A DNA stretch of 64,000 nt. Origin: Actinoplanes octamycinicus. GTDB taxonomy: Bacteria > Actinomycetota > Actinomycetes > Mycobacteriales > Micromonosporaceae. Positions 1-9,146 of the stretch are shown here, piece by piece (the stretch's first letter is position 1; each line of letters opens with the position of its first letter). Position numbers and translations under genes: made by a program. Where the stretch lies: NCBI RefSeq assembly GCF_014205225.1, contig NZ_JACHNB010000001.1, forward strand, positions 6,863,501-6,927,500. The letters run 5' to 3'. The notes beneath the pieces were generated by a model, which ran no database searches, was not told where the DNA came from, and saw only the letters and a list, made by a program, of their open reading frames with translations.

Positions 1-26
1 CCGCCGGAGGACGCTAAGCTGCCCCG

Positions 27-869
27 ATGAGCGAGCACGGGGGCTTCCGCGAGGTCGCCGACCGGGTGTACGTGCTGCGGTACCCGGTGCTGGACGTGAA
101 TGTCACGCTGGTCACCGCGCCCGGGGCGGCGCTGGTGGTCGACACGCTGTCCACGGCGGCGCAGGCCGGTGAGCTGGCCGAGGCGATCCGCCGGATCACC
201 CGGGACCCGCTGATCGTGGTGAACACCCACCACCACTTCGACCACTGCTTCGGCAACGCCACGCTCGCCGGCCCCGGCTCACCGGTCTGGGCGCACGAGG
301 AGGCCGCCCGCGAGCTGCGCGACAACTTCAAGACCTTGCAACATTTCTGGTACGAGGCATGGCTGCCGAGCGAGCCGGAGCTGGCCACCGGGCTGGCCGA
401 GGTGACCGTGCGGGTGCCCGACCGGCTGGTGCGCGCCGAGGCGACCGTGGACCTGGCCGGGCGGCCCGTGCGGCTGCACCACCTCGGGCGCGGGCACACC
501 GCCGGCGACCTGGTCGTCACGGTGCCGGACGCCGGCGTGGTGCTCGCCGGTGACCTGGTCGAGGAGGGCGCGCCCCCGTCGTACGGTAAAGACGCCTTTC
601 CTCTGGAGTGGCCGGACACGGTCGCCGCGCTGCTGCGCCTGGTCGCGCCGGACGGGGTCGTGATGCCCGGGCACGGCGCGCCGGTGGACCGCGCGTTCGT
701 GACCGCCCAGCACCGGCAGCTCGCCGAGCTGGACCGGCTGATCCGGCAGGGGCACGCCGACGGCGCCGCAGCCGCTGAGGTGGCCGCCCGCTCCCCGTTC
801 GGCGCGGCGGCGTCGCTGGGCGCGGTGCACCGCGGCTACGCGAGCCTCGGCACGACAATCGACGGATGA
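27..869 (+). CDS. MBL-fold metallo-hydrolase
   Basis: This 280-residue protein belongs to the metallo-beta-lactamase fold. The zinc-binding H-x-H-x-D-H motif is at residues 68-73, followed by further candidate ligands at His157 (in GRGHTAGD), Asp176 (LAGDLV) and His216 (PGHGAP). This is the ligand set of a two-metal hydrolase of the glyoxalase II/beta-lactamase type, but the substrate cannot be read from the sequence. A GGAGG ribosome site lies at about positions 5-9. The next gene overlaps its stop by 4 bases, so the two are probably translated together. Confidence 0.85.
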   Translation: MSEHGGFREVADRVYVLRYPVLDVNVTLVTAPGAALVVDTLSTAAQAGELAEAIRRITRDPLIVVNTHHHFDHCFGNATLAGPGSPVWAHEEAARELRDNFKTLQHFWYEAWLPSEPELATGLAEVTVRVPDRLVRAEATVDLAGRPVRLHHLGRGHTAGDLVVTVPDAGVVLAGDLVEEGAPPSYGKDAFPLEWPDTVAALLRLVAPDGVVMPGHGAPVDRAFVTAQHRQLAELDRLIRQGHADGAAAAEVAARSPFGAAASLGAVHRGYASLGTTIDG

Positions 870-1210
870 CTTTCGACGCTGACCGGCTCGTGCGCGCCTT
901 CGACGAGGCCGAGTTGCACGCCGACACCGAGGCGCTGGACGCGCTGCTGGCCGATGACTTCCGCTCCATCGGGGACCAGGGCCGGGTGCTGGACAAGCAG
1001 CAGTGGCTCGGCAAGTTCGCCGGTTTCGCCTACCTGAGCCTGACCAGCAGCGACGTTGAGGTGTGCCGCTACGACGGCGCGGCGATCGTGCGCCTGGTCC
1101 AGCGCAGCGAGTCGACCTGGCAGGGCCATCGGATGGCGCTGACCGTGCGGGCCGGTCAGACCTGGGTGCGGCAGGACGGCGGCTGGCCGGCGTCCAGTTC
1201 AGCCCGCTGA
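866..1210 (+). CDS. NTF2-like (SnoaL/DUF4440-type) protein
   Basis: This 114-residue protein has the NTF2-like pattern: an N-terminal helix with ALDALLADDFRSIGDQG, then a run of beta strands with QRSESTWQG and ending in a WVRQDGGW motif. Such proteins form cone-shaped dimers that bind or isomerise small molecules; no substrate is indicated. Its ATG overlaps the stop of the metallo-hydrolase (ATGA), which suggests a coupled pair. Its 3' end overlaps the convergent protease gene by 12 bases. Confidence 0.7.
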   Translation: MTFDADRLVRAFDEAELHADTEALDALLADDFRSIGDQGRVLDKQQWLGKFAGFAYLSLTSSDVEVCRYDGAAIVRLVQRSESTWQGHRMALTVRAGQTWVRQDGGWPASSSAR

Positions 1211-2149
1211 GCGAGAGCTGACTTCCGGCCCGCGCGCGGTCCGGGAGCCGGCCTGCGGCTCGCGGGCCGGACGGGAGCCGACTCGCGGGCCGTTCGGAGC
1301 CCGGTGCCGCCAGCGACCGGCCTCCGCCCGGGTGCGCTGCGAGCGGGCCAGGGCCACCGCCGCCACCAGTGCCAGCAGCAGCGCGGCGCCGGCGGCCACC
1401 GCGGTGCGCGGGTCGTCGAGCGGACCGGTCCGGCCGCCGATCGTGTCGCCGATCCAGCCGGCCAGGTTGTCAGTGCGGGCGCTGAGGTCGGCGCCCTCGT
1501 GCGGGCAGGACGGGCCGCTGCTGACCACCGCCACCAGCGTCGGCGGGTCCTCCCGGAAGTAGGGTCCGCCGGAGTCGTGCGGGCAGGCGCTGGTGTACCG
1601 GTGCGGGCTGCGGCCGGAGATCTCCAGGACGGTGTCGCCGACCCGGTCGACGACGAACGTGCCGGTCTGCAGCCGCTCCGGGATCTCCGTCCCGGTGCCG
1701 GCCAGGCCGTACCCGGTCAGCCGGACCTGCTCCCCCGGCTGCGGCGCGCGGTCGCCGACGACGAGCGGCGCGACGCCGGTGACCGCCTCGGCCAGCTCGG
1801 CGAGCGCGACGTCCGCGGACTGCGCCTGCCGGACCCCGACCACCTCGACCCGGCGGCCGCTGACGGTAGCGGTGGTCTTCTCCGCGACGGTACGGGCGAC
1901 CCGCTCACCGTCCGCGTCCCGGAAGCAGTGCCCGGCGGTGATCACCCAGCGGGGCGCGATCAGCGCTCCCGAGCACCAGCTGTCCCGGCTGCCGTGGTCC
2001 TCGGTCGGGATGCCGGTCATGGTCAGCCGCGCCGAGAACGCCCACTGCCCGTCGCCGGCGTCCCGGCCGTAGGCGATCGCGGCGGCCGGCTGCGCGCCGG
2101 TCAGCACCACGAGCAGGGTCGTGAGCAGGGTCGTCAGCACTCGCAGCAC
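1199..2149 (-). CDS. Membrane-anchored trypsin-like serine protease (S1)
   Basis: A signal peptide (residues 1-24) precedes an S1 peptidase domain with a visible catalytic triad: His74 in TAGHC, Asp113 in SADVAL and Ser193 in HDSGGPY. Four cysteines near the active sites are typical of trypsin-like folds. After the domain comes a hydrophobic segment (about residues 248-266) and an Arg/Ser/Pro-rich tail containing the imperfect repeats GSRPAREPQ and GSRTARGPE. I infer an extracellular protease held in the membrane with a basic cytoplasmic tail. It could process surface proteins, but no partner is encoded next to it. Confidence 0.85.
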   Translation of the reverse strand: MLRVLTTLLTTLLVVLTGAQPAAAIAYGRDAGDGQWAFSARLTMTGIPTEDHGSRDSWCSGALIAPRWVITAGHCFRDADGERVARTVAEKTTATVSGRRVEVVGVRQAQSADVALAELAEAVTGVAPLVVGDRAPQPGEQVRLTGYGLAGTGTEIPERLQTGTFVVDRVGDTVLEISGRSPHRYTSACPHDSGGPYFREDPPTLVAVVSSGPSCPHEGADLSARTDNLAGWIGDTIGGRTGPLDDPRTAVAAGAALLLALVAAVALARSQRTRAEAGRWRHRAPNGPRVGSRPAREPQAGSRTARGPEVSSRSAG

Positions 2150-2282
2150 GGCGGCACCACCACAACGGTCGGCGGATCAGGGCACCTCCATGCTCTGAAA
2201 CCGGCCATTCGACGACCGTCAGGCAGACGCTTACGGAACCTTTATGCCGCGCGCGGGCGTACCGAAAGCGGGGTGAACGGGT

Positions 2283-2309
2283 GGAGGGGCCGCGCGTCGC
2301 GGCCCCTCC
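2283..2309 (-). terminator. Rho-independent-type terminator of the mannanase gene
   Basis: A perfect 12-bp stem (GGAGGGGCCGCG, 2283-2294, and its complement 2298-2309) with a 3-base loop lies 11 bases past the stop of the GH5 gene. There is no long T-run, as is common in high-GC actinomycetes. Confidence 0.7.
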
Positions 2310-2320
2310 GTGAATCGGGA

Positions 2321-3676
2321 TCAGCTGGCGGTGCAGCTTGGGGTGGGGATCGAGTTGGTGCCGGTCCAGGAGCCGAGGAAGCCGAAGGACGTGCTGCCCT
2401 TGGCGGCCAGGCTGCCGTTGTAGCCGGCGTTCTTGGCGGTGACCGTGGCGCCGCTACTGGTCACGGTGGCGGACCAGGCGTTGGCGACGGTCTGGCCGTT
2501 GGCGTAGGTCCAGGTGACGGTCCAGCCGCTGATCGCCGAGCCGCCGGCGGTCACCTTGACCTCACCCTGGAAGCCGCCCGGCCACTGCCCGGTGATCGCG
2601 TAGGTCGCCGAGCAGGTCTTGCCGGTCGGCTGCGACGGGGACGACGACGGCGGGACCGAGGGCGACGACGGCGGCACCGACGGGGACGAGGTCGAGGTGC
2701 CGCCGAAGACGGTGGCCTCCCTGGCGGTGGCCTTGATCCCGTTGGGGCCGTCGAAGACCCGGCCGTACCAGGTGGTCTTCTGGTTGACGTCGAAGCTGAG
2801 CACCATGTCCAGGACCGGGTCGGTGTTGCCGGACCAGGACCAGCCGAGGTAACCGAGGCCGCGCTTGACCGCTTCCGAGATCACCGTCTGGTCGTCGACC
2901 TCACCGGCCGCGAACTGCCAGCCGAACTCGCCGATCAGCAGCGGCCAGCCCTTGGACTTGAAGGTGTCCAGGTACGAGGTGATCGTCGACGCCTGGTTGT
3001 AGACCGCGTACATGTGGATCGACAGGATGGTGTTGTGCTGGGCGTCCGCGTCCAGCACCGCCTGGCCGTTGGCGAGCATCACCTGCTGCCAGTCCTGGCC
3101 CCAGTTCGGGGCGTCGATCATCAGCAGGTGCTGGAAGCCGTTGTCGCGCATCTTCTTGATCGCGGCGGTGGTGGCGGCGGTCCACTGGCTCGGGTTGGTG
3201 TTGCCGATCGGCTCGTTCCCGATGTTGATCGCGATGTAGTCCTCCTGGCCGGCCAGCACGCTCTTCAGGCTGATCCAGTAGTTGACCGCCTGGTCGAGGG
3301 TGTAGGCGGCGCTGTCCTCGCCGTACCCGGTGGTGTCGTGGTCCTCCAGGACGCAGATCAGCTTGTTGGCCTTGCACATCGAGATCACGTTGGCCACGTC
3401 GCTCGCGCTGTTCGCGGTCCAGCGGCCGCCGGAGAGCACCACCCGGACGGTGTTCGCGCCGGCTGCCTTGATGTTGGCGAACGAGCTGGTCTGGCTGGTG
3501 TACCAGGTGTGGGCGTGGTTGACGCCACGCATGACGAACTTGTTGCCGTTCGCCTCGTAGATGTCGGTGCCGACGACGTGCAGTCCGGTGGCGGCGTAGG
3601 CGGGGCTGCCGAGCGCGATGACCGCGCCGGCGGCGGCTAGCAGGGCGGCGCAGAGTGCGACGAGGACTCTTCGCAT
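2321..3676 (-). CDS. Secreted GH5 beta-mannanase with CBM2
   Basis: The 451-residue product has a signal peptide (residues 1-29, ending AYA-A), a GH5 catalytic domain (about 30-325), a Pro/Ser linker with repeated SPSVPPSS (328-351) and a C-terminal CBM2 cellulose-binding module (about 354-451). The acid/base is Glu155 in NIGNEP and the nucleophile is Glu250 in IGEFGW. The order of motifs (YEANGNKFVMRGVNHAHTWY early, then NTVRVVLSGG) is that of actinobacterial GH5 subfamily 8 endo-1,4-beta-mannanases, as far as I can judge from memory. A CebR-type palindrome lies upstream, so it is probably induced by cello- or manno-oligosaccharides. A cellulase activity is the main alternative. Confidence 0.85.
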   Translation of the reverse strand: MRRVLVALCAALLAAAGAVIALGSPAYAATGLHVVGTDIYEANGNKFVMRGVNHAHTWYTSQTSSFANIKAAGANTVRVVLSGGRWTANSASDVANVISMCKANKLICVLEDHDTTGYGEDSAAYTLDQAVNYWISLKSVLAGQEDYIAINIGNEPIGNTNPSQWTAATTAAIKKMRDNGFQHLLMIDAPNWGQDWQQVMLANGQAVLDADAQHNTILSIHMYAVYNQASTITSYLDTFKSKGWPLLIGEFGWQFAAGEVDDQTVISEAVKRGLGYLGWSWSGNTDPVLDMVLSFDVNQKTTWYGRVFDGPNGIKATAREATVFGGTSTSSPSVPPSSPSVPPSSSPSQPTGKTCSATYAITGQWPGGFQGEVKVTAGGSAISGWTVTWTYANGQTVANAWSATVTSSGATVTAKNAGYNGSLAAKGSTSFGFLGSWTGTNSIPTPSCTAS

Positions 3677-3712
3677 GATCTGCCCCTTTCTTCAATCGAT
3701 GGGGGACGTTGG

Positions 3713-3726
3713 CGGGAGCGCTCCCA
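3713..3726 (-). promoter_or_regulatory. CebR-type operator upstream of the mannanase gene
   Basis: CGGGAGCGCTCCCA matches the 14-bp palindrome TGGGAGCGCTCCCA bound by the LacI-family cellobiose repressor CebR in Streptomyces at 13 of 14 positions. It sits 37 bases upstream of the start codon. The same element occurs perfectly upstream of the second cellulase at 14510-14523. Confidence 0.75.
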
Positions 3727-3798
3727 TAAGACTGGGGATGTTTCTTCAGTAGGTCAAGATAGTCAACGGTGTATTTCCGTACGCCCTCCGCGCGCCGG

Positions 3799-4428
3799 TC
3801 AGCGCCGGATCAGCCCGAGGCTCGTGGCGGCGGCGACCGCGGCGGTTCGCGAGTCGACGCCGAGCTTGAGGTAGATCCGCGCCAGGTGGGACTTGACCGT
3901 CCCCTCGGTCAGGTGCAGCCGAGCCCCGACCCCCTGGTTCGACAGCCCCGCCGCGACCAGCGTGAGCACCTCGGTCTCCCGGCGGGTCAGCGCCGTGTCC
4001 GGCTGCCGCAGCCGGCTCAGCAACCGGTCCGCGACCGACGGCGCGAGAGCGGTGCGACCGGCCGCGGCGGTCCGCACGGCGGCGGCCAGCTCCTCCGGCG
4101 GCGCGTCCTTGAGCAGGTAGCCGGTCGCCCCGGCGGCGATCGCCGGCAGCGTGTCCGCGTCGGTGCCGTAGGTCGTCACGATCACCACCCGGGGCGCACC
4201 CGGACGCGCGGTGATCGCCGCGGTCGCCTCGGCCCCGGTCATCCCGCCCTTGAACTGCAGATCCATCAACACGACGTCGATGTCGCCGTCCGCCGCCCGG
4301 GCCACCGCCTGCTCCGCCGTGGCCGCCTCGGCCACCACGGCCAGGCCGGGCTCGGTCTCCAGCACCGCGCGCAGCCCGGCGCGCACGACCGGATGGTCGT
4401 CGGCGATCAGCAGCCGGATCGTCGTCAC
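3799..4428 (-). CDS. NarL/LuxR-type response regulator
   Basis: This 209-residue regulator has an N-terminal receiver domain with the acidic pair at Asp10-Asp11, the phosphorylation site Asp56 (VVLMDLQ) and Lys around position 105 (YLLKD). A LuxR-type helix-turn-helix follows (LTRRETEVLTLVAAGLSNQ, about 143-205). The GTG start overlaps the stop of the sensor kinase by 4 bases (GTGA), which fixes the start. It is the cognate partner of that kinase, and the divergent ABC transporter is the likely target. Confidence 0.9.
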   Translation of the reverse strand: MTTIRLLIADDHPVVRAGLRAVLETEPGLAVVAEAATAEQAVARAADGDIDVVLMDLQFKGGMTGAEATAAITARPGAPRVVIVTTYGTDADTLPAIAAGATGYLLKDAPPEELAAAVRTAAAGRTALAPSVADRLLSRLRQPDTALTRRETEVLTLVAAGLSNQGVGARLHLTEGTVKSHLARIYLKLGVDSRTAAVAAATSLGLIRR

Positions 4429-5588
4429 CCGGCCCCCGTCCCGGCCGGCACCTGCACGGCCAGCGCCGTGCCGCCGCCACCGGTCCCCTCGATGGTGAGC
4501 GTGCCACCGAGCGCCTGGGCGCGGGCGCGCATGGCGGTCAGCCCGAAGCCGTCGGTGCCCGCCGCCGGGTCGAAACCGGCGCCGTCGTCGACGACGTCCA
4601 GCGCCACCTGGTCGCCGAGGTAGCTCAGGGTCACGTCCACGGTGCCGGCCCCGGCGTGCCGGACGACGTTGGACAGGGCCGACTGGGCGATGCGCAGCAG
4701 CGCGGTCTCGGTCGCCGGCGACAGCGGCACCGGCTCGCCGGTGCGGTGCAGCCGGGCGGTGATCCGGTGCCGGGCGCTGGTGGTCGCGCAGAGCTGGTCC
4801 AGGGCGTCGACCAGGCCGGCGTCGTCGAGCGCCGGCGGGGTGAGCGCGGCGACGAACCGGCGGGCCTCGGCGAGGTTGTCGACGGCGGCCTGGCGGGCCT
4901 GCGCCACATGCCCGGCAGCCGTGGTCGCGGTCTCCGGCAGCGCGCGTTCGGCGGCCCGCAGCAGCAGCTGGATACTGGACAGGCCCTGGGCCAGGGTGTC
5001 GTGGATCTCCCGGGCCAGCCGCTCCCGCTCGGCCAGCACGCCGGCGGTGTGCTGGGCCGCGGCCAGATCCGCGCGGGTCGCGGTCAGCTCCTCGATCAGC
5101 CGGCGGCGCCGCTCGCTCTCCCGGTACAGCGCCTGGTAGCCGCGGACCACGGCGATCGCGACGGCCGCGCCGAGCGCCGGCCCGACCACGATGCCCAGCG
5201 TCAGCGCCCCGGCGTGGGCGGCGAACCCGGTGATCGCCGCGAGCGCGGTGACCAGCACGGCGACCACCCCGGTGCGGCGCGGCAGCAGGTGCAGCTGCAG
5301 GAAGTACAGCGGGAAGGCCACCCACACCCCGTCCGCGGACAGGGCCAGCAGCACCAGCCACCCGGTGCCGAGCCCGGCCAGCCAGGCCCACGGGGCACGC
5401 GCGAACCACACCCCGGCGCCGTAGGTCAGGGCGAGCACCACGGCCACCGCCGCCACCGGCCAGGCGTGCGGCGCGGGGCCGGCCACCGCCCGGCCGGCGG
5501 CGAGCACCAGCAGCCCGGCGAACAGCAGATGCAGGCACCACCGCAGGCCACGGGCGGTGCGCGGCAGGGGCGACACGGTCACGGACAT
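4425..5588 (-). CDS. Two-component sensor histidine kinase (HisKA_3)
   Basis: The 387-residue kinase has an N-terminal membrane region with about five hydrophobic segments (residues 15-150), a coiled-coil-like linker, the HisKA_3 dimerisation motif EIHDTLAQG with phospho-acceptor His196, and a C-terminal HATPase domain with DDGAGFDP and GFGL. I chose the ATG at 5588 because upstream residues (RPAGRGPSYPEQ) do not look like protein. There is no GAF or haem domain, so this is not a DosS-type oxygen sensor. It is divergent from the ABC transporter genes. Confidence 0.88.
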   Translation of the reverse strand: MSVTVSPLPRTARGLRWCLHLLFAGLLVLAAGRAVAGPAPHAWPVAAVAVVLALTYGAGVWFARAPWAWLAGLGTGWLVLLALSADGVWVAFPLYFLQLHLLPRRTGVVAVLVTALAAITGFAAHAGALTLGIVVGPALGAAVAIAVVRGYQALYRESERRRRLIEELTATRADLAAAQHTAGVLAERERLAREIHDTLAQGLSSIQLLLRAAERALPETATTAAGHVAQARQAAVDNLAEARRFVAALTPPALDDAGLVDALDQLCATTSARHRITARLHRTGEPVPLSPATETALLRIAQSALSNVVRHAGAGTVDVTLSYLGDQVALDVVDDGAGFDPAAGTDGFGLTAMRARAQALGGTLTIEGTGGGGTALAVQVPAGTGAG

Positions 5589-5736
5589 GATCTGTTCAGG
5601 GTACGAAGGGCCACGCCCGGCCGGCCTCTGTCGAAAGATGCAAACCACATCCGGTCCTCCGGCAGATGCCCGCACCCCCGCCCGGCGGCGACCGTGGACA
5701 CCACCACATCACGCCGAGGAAAAGGGACGTACCACC

Positions 5737-6813
5737 GTGTTCGTCGCATGGCGCGACCTCAAGTTCGCCCGGGGCCGGTTCGCCCTGATGGGCGCCGTCA
5801 TCGTGCTGATCACCCTGCTGGTCGGGTTGCTGTCCGGGCTGACCGCCGGTCTCGGGCAGCAGAACATCTCCGCGATCACCGGGCTGCCCGCCGACCATCT
5901 CGCCTTCACCGCCCCCGCCGCGGGGCGGGACCTGTCCTTCGCCGACTCCACCGTCACCGCCGAGCAGCTCCGGCGCTGGGCCGCCACCCCCGGCGTCACC
6001 CGCGCCGAGCCGCTCGGCATCGGCACCACCCGGGCGTCGGCCGGCGCGGCGACCGTCGCCGTGTCCGTGTTCGGCGTCCAGCCCGGCTCCGCGCTGACGC
6101 CCGGCGGCGACCGGATCGCCGACCGGTCCGTGCTGCTGTCGGTCACCGCCGCTGACCAGCTTGGGGTACGACCGGGCGACGCGCTCACCCTCGCCGGGCA
6201 GAGCCTGACCGTGGCCGCCGTGCGGGGCGACGCCTCGTTCAGCCACACCCCGGTCGTCTGGGCCGGTCTCGCCGACTGGCGCCGGGCCACCGGGGGATCC
6301 GACCGGACGGCCACCGTGATCGCCCTGACCACCAGCGACGACGCCGACCTGGCCGCGGGCGACCGGGCGGCCGGCACCCGGACCGTCAGCCGCGACGACT
6401 CGCTGTCCGCGATCGGCTCCTACACCTCGGAGAACGGCTCGCTGCAGCTGATGCGCGGCTTCCTGTTCGCCATCTCCGCCCTGGTCATCGGCGCGTTCTT
6501 CACCGTCTGGACGATCCAGCGCAGCGGCGACGTCGCCGTCCTCAAGGCCCTCGGCGCGTCCACCGCCGGCCTGCTGCGCGACGCGCTCGGCCAGGCCGCC
6601 GTCCTGCTGACCGCCGGCACGCTCACCGGCACCGCCCTCGCCGCGGCGGCCGGCGCCGTCCTCGCCGGTGGCACCGTGCCGTTCCTGCTCAGCCCGGCCA
6701 CCATGCTCGTCCCCACCGCGATCATGATCGTGCTCGGCGTGCTCGGGGCGGCCCTGTCCATCGGCCGGATCACCTCGGTCGACCCGCTGACCGCCCTGGG
6801 GAGCGCCCGATGA
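5737..6813 (+). CDS. FtsX-like ABC transporter permease
   Basis: This 358-residue membrane protein has one N-terminal transmembrane segment (about 18-38), a large extracytoplasmic region and three C-terminal segments, which is the FtsX/MacB-type permease layout (DevC-like). I start it at GTG 5737, which follows a GAGGAAAAGGG ribosome site; the longer in-frame upstream extension is low-complexity. Its stop overlaps the ATPase gene by 4 bases. Exported substrate unknown; regulation by the divergent two-component pair is inferred from position. Confidence 0.88.
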   Translation: MFVAWRDLKFARGRFALMGAVIVLITLLVGLLSGLTAGLGQQNISAITGLPADHLAFTAPAAGRDLSFADSTVTAEQLRRWAATPGVTRAEPLGIGTTRASAGAATVAVSVFGVQPGSALTPGGDRIADRSVLLSVTAADQLGVRPGDALTLAGQSLTVAAVRGDASFSHTPVVWAGLADWRRATGGSDRTATVIALTTSDDADLAAGDRAAGTRTVSRDDSLSAIGSYTSENGSLQLMRGFLFAISALVIGAFFTVWTIQRSGDVAVLKALGASTAGLLRDALGQAAVLLTAGTLTGTALAAAAGAVLAGGTVPFLLSPATMLVPTAIMIVLGVLGAALSIGRITSVDPLTALGSAR

Positions 6814-7493
6814 CCCTGCGCCTGGCCGACGTCACCCTCACCTACCCGGACGGCGACAGCCGGCTGACCGCCCTCGACCGGGTCAGCCTCGACGTGCCGC
6901 GCGGCACCGTCACCGCCGTCGTCGGGCCGTCCGGCTCCGGCAAGTCCAGCCTGCTCGCCGTCGCCGCCACCCTGATCGCCCCGGACAGCGGCACGGTCAC
7001 CGTCGACGGCGTCCCCGTCACCGGCCTGAACCGCGCGGACCAGGCCGTGCTGCGCCGCCGCAGCATCGGCATCGTCTTCCAGCAGCCGAACCTGCTGCCC
7101 GCCCTGACCGCCGCCGAGCAACTCCAGGTGATGGCCGTCATCGACGGCCGCCGCCCGGCCGCCGCACGCCGGCGGGCCCTCGATCTGCTCGACGCGGTCG
7201 GCCTGGCCGCGCAGGCCGGCCGGCGCCCGCACCAGCTCTCCGGCGGCCAGCGGCAACGGGTGAACATCGCCCGCGCCCTGATGAACGACCCCACCGTCCT
7301 GCTCGTCGACGAGCCGACCAGCGCCCTCGACCACGAACGCGGCGCCACGATCATCGGCCTGATCACCCGGCTCACCCACCAGCGCGCCACCGCGACGATC
7401 CTGGTCACCCACGACCGCACCCACCTGACCACCGCCGACCGGATCACCGAGGTCCACGACGGGCGGCTCCGCGACCAGGCAGGCGCCCGATAG
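6810..7493 (+). CDS. ABC transporter ATP-binding protein
   Basis: The 227-residue ATPase shows Walker A GPSGSGKS (residues 39-46), Q-loop VFQQPN, signature LSGGQRQR, Walker B LLVDEP and the switch His in VTHDRTH. It is of the LolD/MacB type that pairs with FtsX-like permeases. Its ATG overlaps the permease stop (ATGA), so the two form a coupled unit that would use ATP to move a substrate from or across the membrane. Confidence 0.93.
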   Translation: MTLRLADVTLTYPDGDSRLTALDRVSLDVPRGTVTAVVGPSGSGKSSLLAVAATLIAPDSGTVTVDGVPVTGLNRADQAVLRRRSIGIVFQQPNLLPALTAAEQLQVMAVIDGRRPAAARRRALDLLDAVGLAAQAGRRPHQLSGGQRQRVNIARALMNDPTVLLVDEPTSALDHERGATIIGLITRLTHQRATATILVTHDRTHLTTADRITEVHDGRLRDQAGAR

Positions 7494-7509
7494 CCGCCAC
7501 CTCGGAGCG

Positions 7510-8469
7510 GTGCCGGACGGTTGTTCTCAACCGGCCGGCACCGCTGCCGATGCGGTGGCCGTGACCGAGCCGCCCCACCCTCCCCAGCACCGCGGACGCC
7601 GTCGCTGGGCGGCCTTCGCCGCGGTCGCCGTCGTCGCGGCGATCGGCGGCGCCGTGGTGGCCCGCCGGTGGCCGCGCCGCACTCCCCCGGCGCCGGTCCC
7701 GGCTCTGGTCACGGTGTCGGATCCACCGTCGCCGCCCGCTCCCCCGCCGGCGTCGGCTCGCCCGGCCGGGCCCACCCCGGCTGCGGCCCGGCGCCGCGCC
7801 TTGATCGCCGTCGCCACTGTCGCCATGGCCGCCGCCATCACCGGCGTCGTCGGCAACTCGATCCCGACCGGCCCGCCGGTGTACGAGATCACCAATGACG
7901 CGATCGCCCACCTCGACACGCTGACGCCACGGCCCATAACCCCGGGCTGGATGATTACACCGAGCCCACCGGGGCCCCTGCCGACCCGGACCTCACCGGG
8001 CTGGCCGGAGCCGACGTCGGCTTGGACTCCGCCGCCGGCTCCGGTCCCCGCCGGCGGCGTCGTCCCCTACGACGGCACCGTCGTCCTGCACAGCGACTCC
8101 GGCGAGGAGGTGCAGCTGGCGATCGCCGACTACCAGAACCCGGCGGTGCTGCCGGTCAACCCGGCACTCCGCCCGGCTGCCGGCCACCGCCTGGTCGAGG
8201 TCGCCGTCCGGGTGCAGACCACCGGTCGCATCCCGTTCGTCCCCGACCTGGAGAAACAGGCCTGGGTCCTGGACCGGGCCGGCCACCGCTACCCGGCGGA
8301 CCTGGCCAAGACCACCTTCCACAGCGGCGAACCGTCCGGCGTGCCGCAGTTCTCCGTCACCACCCGCTCGATCATCTTCGAGGTACCGGCCGGCGCGGGC
8401 CTGAACCGCTTCCGCCTCACCCGCCACCCGGGCAAGCCGTCCCAGACCCAGGTCTGGCGCCTGCCCTGA
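7510..8469 (+). CDS. Membrane-anchored DUF4352-like protein
   Basis: This protein has two hydrophobic segments (about residues 34-50 and 99-115) separated by a Pro/Ala-rich stretch, then a Pro-rich spacer and a C-terminal beta-rich domain (about 190-319). The sequence GHRLVEVAVRVQTTGRIPF followed by DRAGHRYPADLAKTT resembles DUF4352/Telomeric-repeat-binding-factor-2-like lipoprotein domains. Function unknown. GTG at 7510 or a GTG at 7561 could be the start. It follows the ABC pair by 16 bases and may be co-transcribed. Confidence 0.6.
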   Translation: MPDGCSQPAGTAADAVAVTEPPHPPQHRGRRRWAAFAAVAVVAAIGGAVVARRWPRRTPPAPVPALVTVSDPPSPPAPPPASARPAGPTPAAARRRALIAVATVAMAAAITGVVGNSIPTGPPVYEITNDAIAHLDTLTPRPITPGWMITPSPPGPLPTRTSPGWPEPTSAWTPPPAPVPAGGVVPYDGTVVLHSDSGEEVQLAIADYQNPAVLPVNPALRPAAGHRLVEVAVRVQTTGRIPFVPDLEKQAWVLDRAGHRYPADLAKTTFHSGEPSGVPQFSVTTRSIIFEVPAGAGLNRFRLTRHPGKPSQTQVWRLP

Positions 8470-8594
8470 CCGACCCGCGCGGCGGTATTCGCCCGTTCTC
8501 GCGCTCGGCGACCGCCGTCCGAGATCTGCTCGCCGGCCGGGCGTCGAGGGCCGAGGCTCGGGAGATGCTCGCGAAGGCACGGGAGAGGAAACGG

Positions 8595-9146
8595 GTGCCG
8601 GCCCGGTGGCGGGGCCTGACCGTCTGCGTCTGTGGCTATCTGCTCGGCCTCGGCGGGCTCTATTACCTGACCGTGGCCGACATCGCGGAGGCGTACACCG
8701 TGCTGGGCGCGGCCCTGGTCACCGTCGGCGGCGCCGAGTTCGGCCACGGGATCGACCAGGAGGGCCGGCGGACCGCGTTCCGGCTGCTCCTGACGCTGCT
8801 GTCGCTGCTGGCCATCGGGCTGGCCATCGGTAGGTGGCACGACGACTTCGCGGCCGGGGCGCTGACGGTGATCCTGGCGGCGGGCGCCGTGCTGGTCGCC
8901 CACCTCGGTCACCCGCTCCTCGCTCACCTGCTCGACGCCCGGCAGCACGAGTGGATCGGGTGGGGCGCCGTGATTCTGGCGATCGTGGCCGGGCTGGCCG
9001 GGGTGTGGCTCTGGCGTGGCCGAGCCGACGTCGCCGCCGCGATCGCCGCCGCTCTGGTCACGGCCGGCGGCACGCTGATCGGGCACGCCCGGGGCCGGAC
9101 GGGACAGCGGACAGCCGCCGGCCGCACCTATCCTGGTGGGGCATGA
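8595..9146 (+). CDS. Multi-pass membrane protein, function unknown
   Basis: Translation gives about 183 residues with five to six hydrophobic segments (starting VCVCGYLLGLGGLYYL). I chose GTG 8595 because a strong GAGAGGA ribosome site lies 5 bases upstream; an in-frame ATG at 8565 would add ten residues. Short charged loops and a basic tail are visible but no known motif. Its stop overlaps the next ATG by 4 bases. Confidence 0.6.
   Translation: MPARWRGLTVCVCGYLLGLGGLYYLTVADIAEAYTVLGAALVTVGGAEFGHGIDQEGRRTAFRLLLTLLSLLAIGLAIGRWHDDFAAGALTVILAAGAVLVAHLGHPLLAHLLDARQHEWIGWGAVILAIVAGLAGVWLWRGRADVAAAIAAALVTAGGTLIGHARGRTGQRTAAGRTYPGGA

Noticed and set aside
3799..5588. Two-component pair as the DosR/DosS regulator of the dormancy island
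   Set aside because: The kinase has TM segments and no GAF or haem domain, and the pair is divergent from an ABC transporter 30 kb away from the island.
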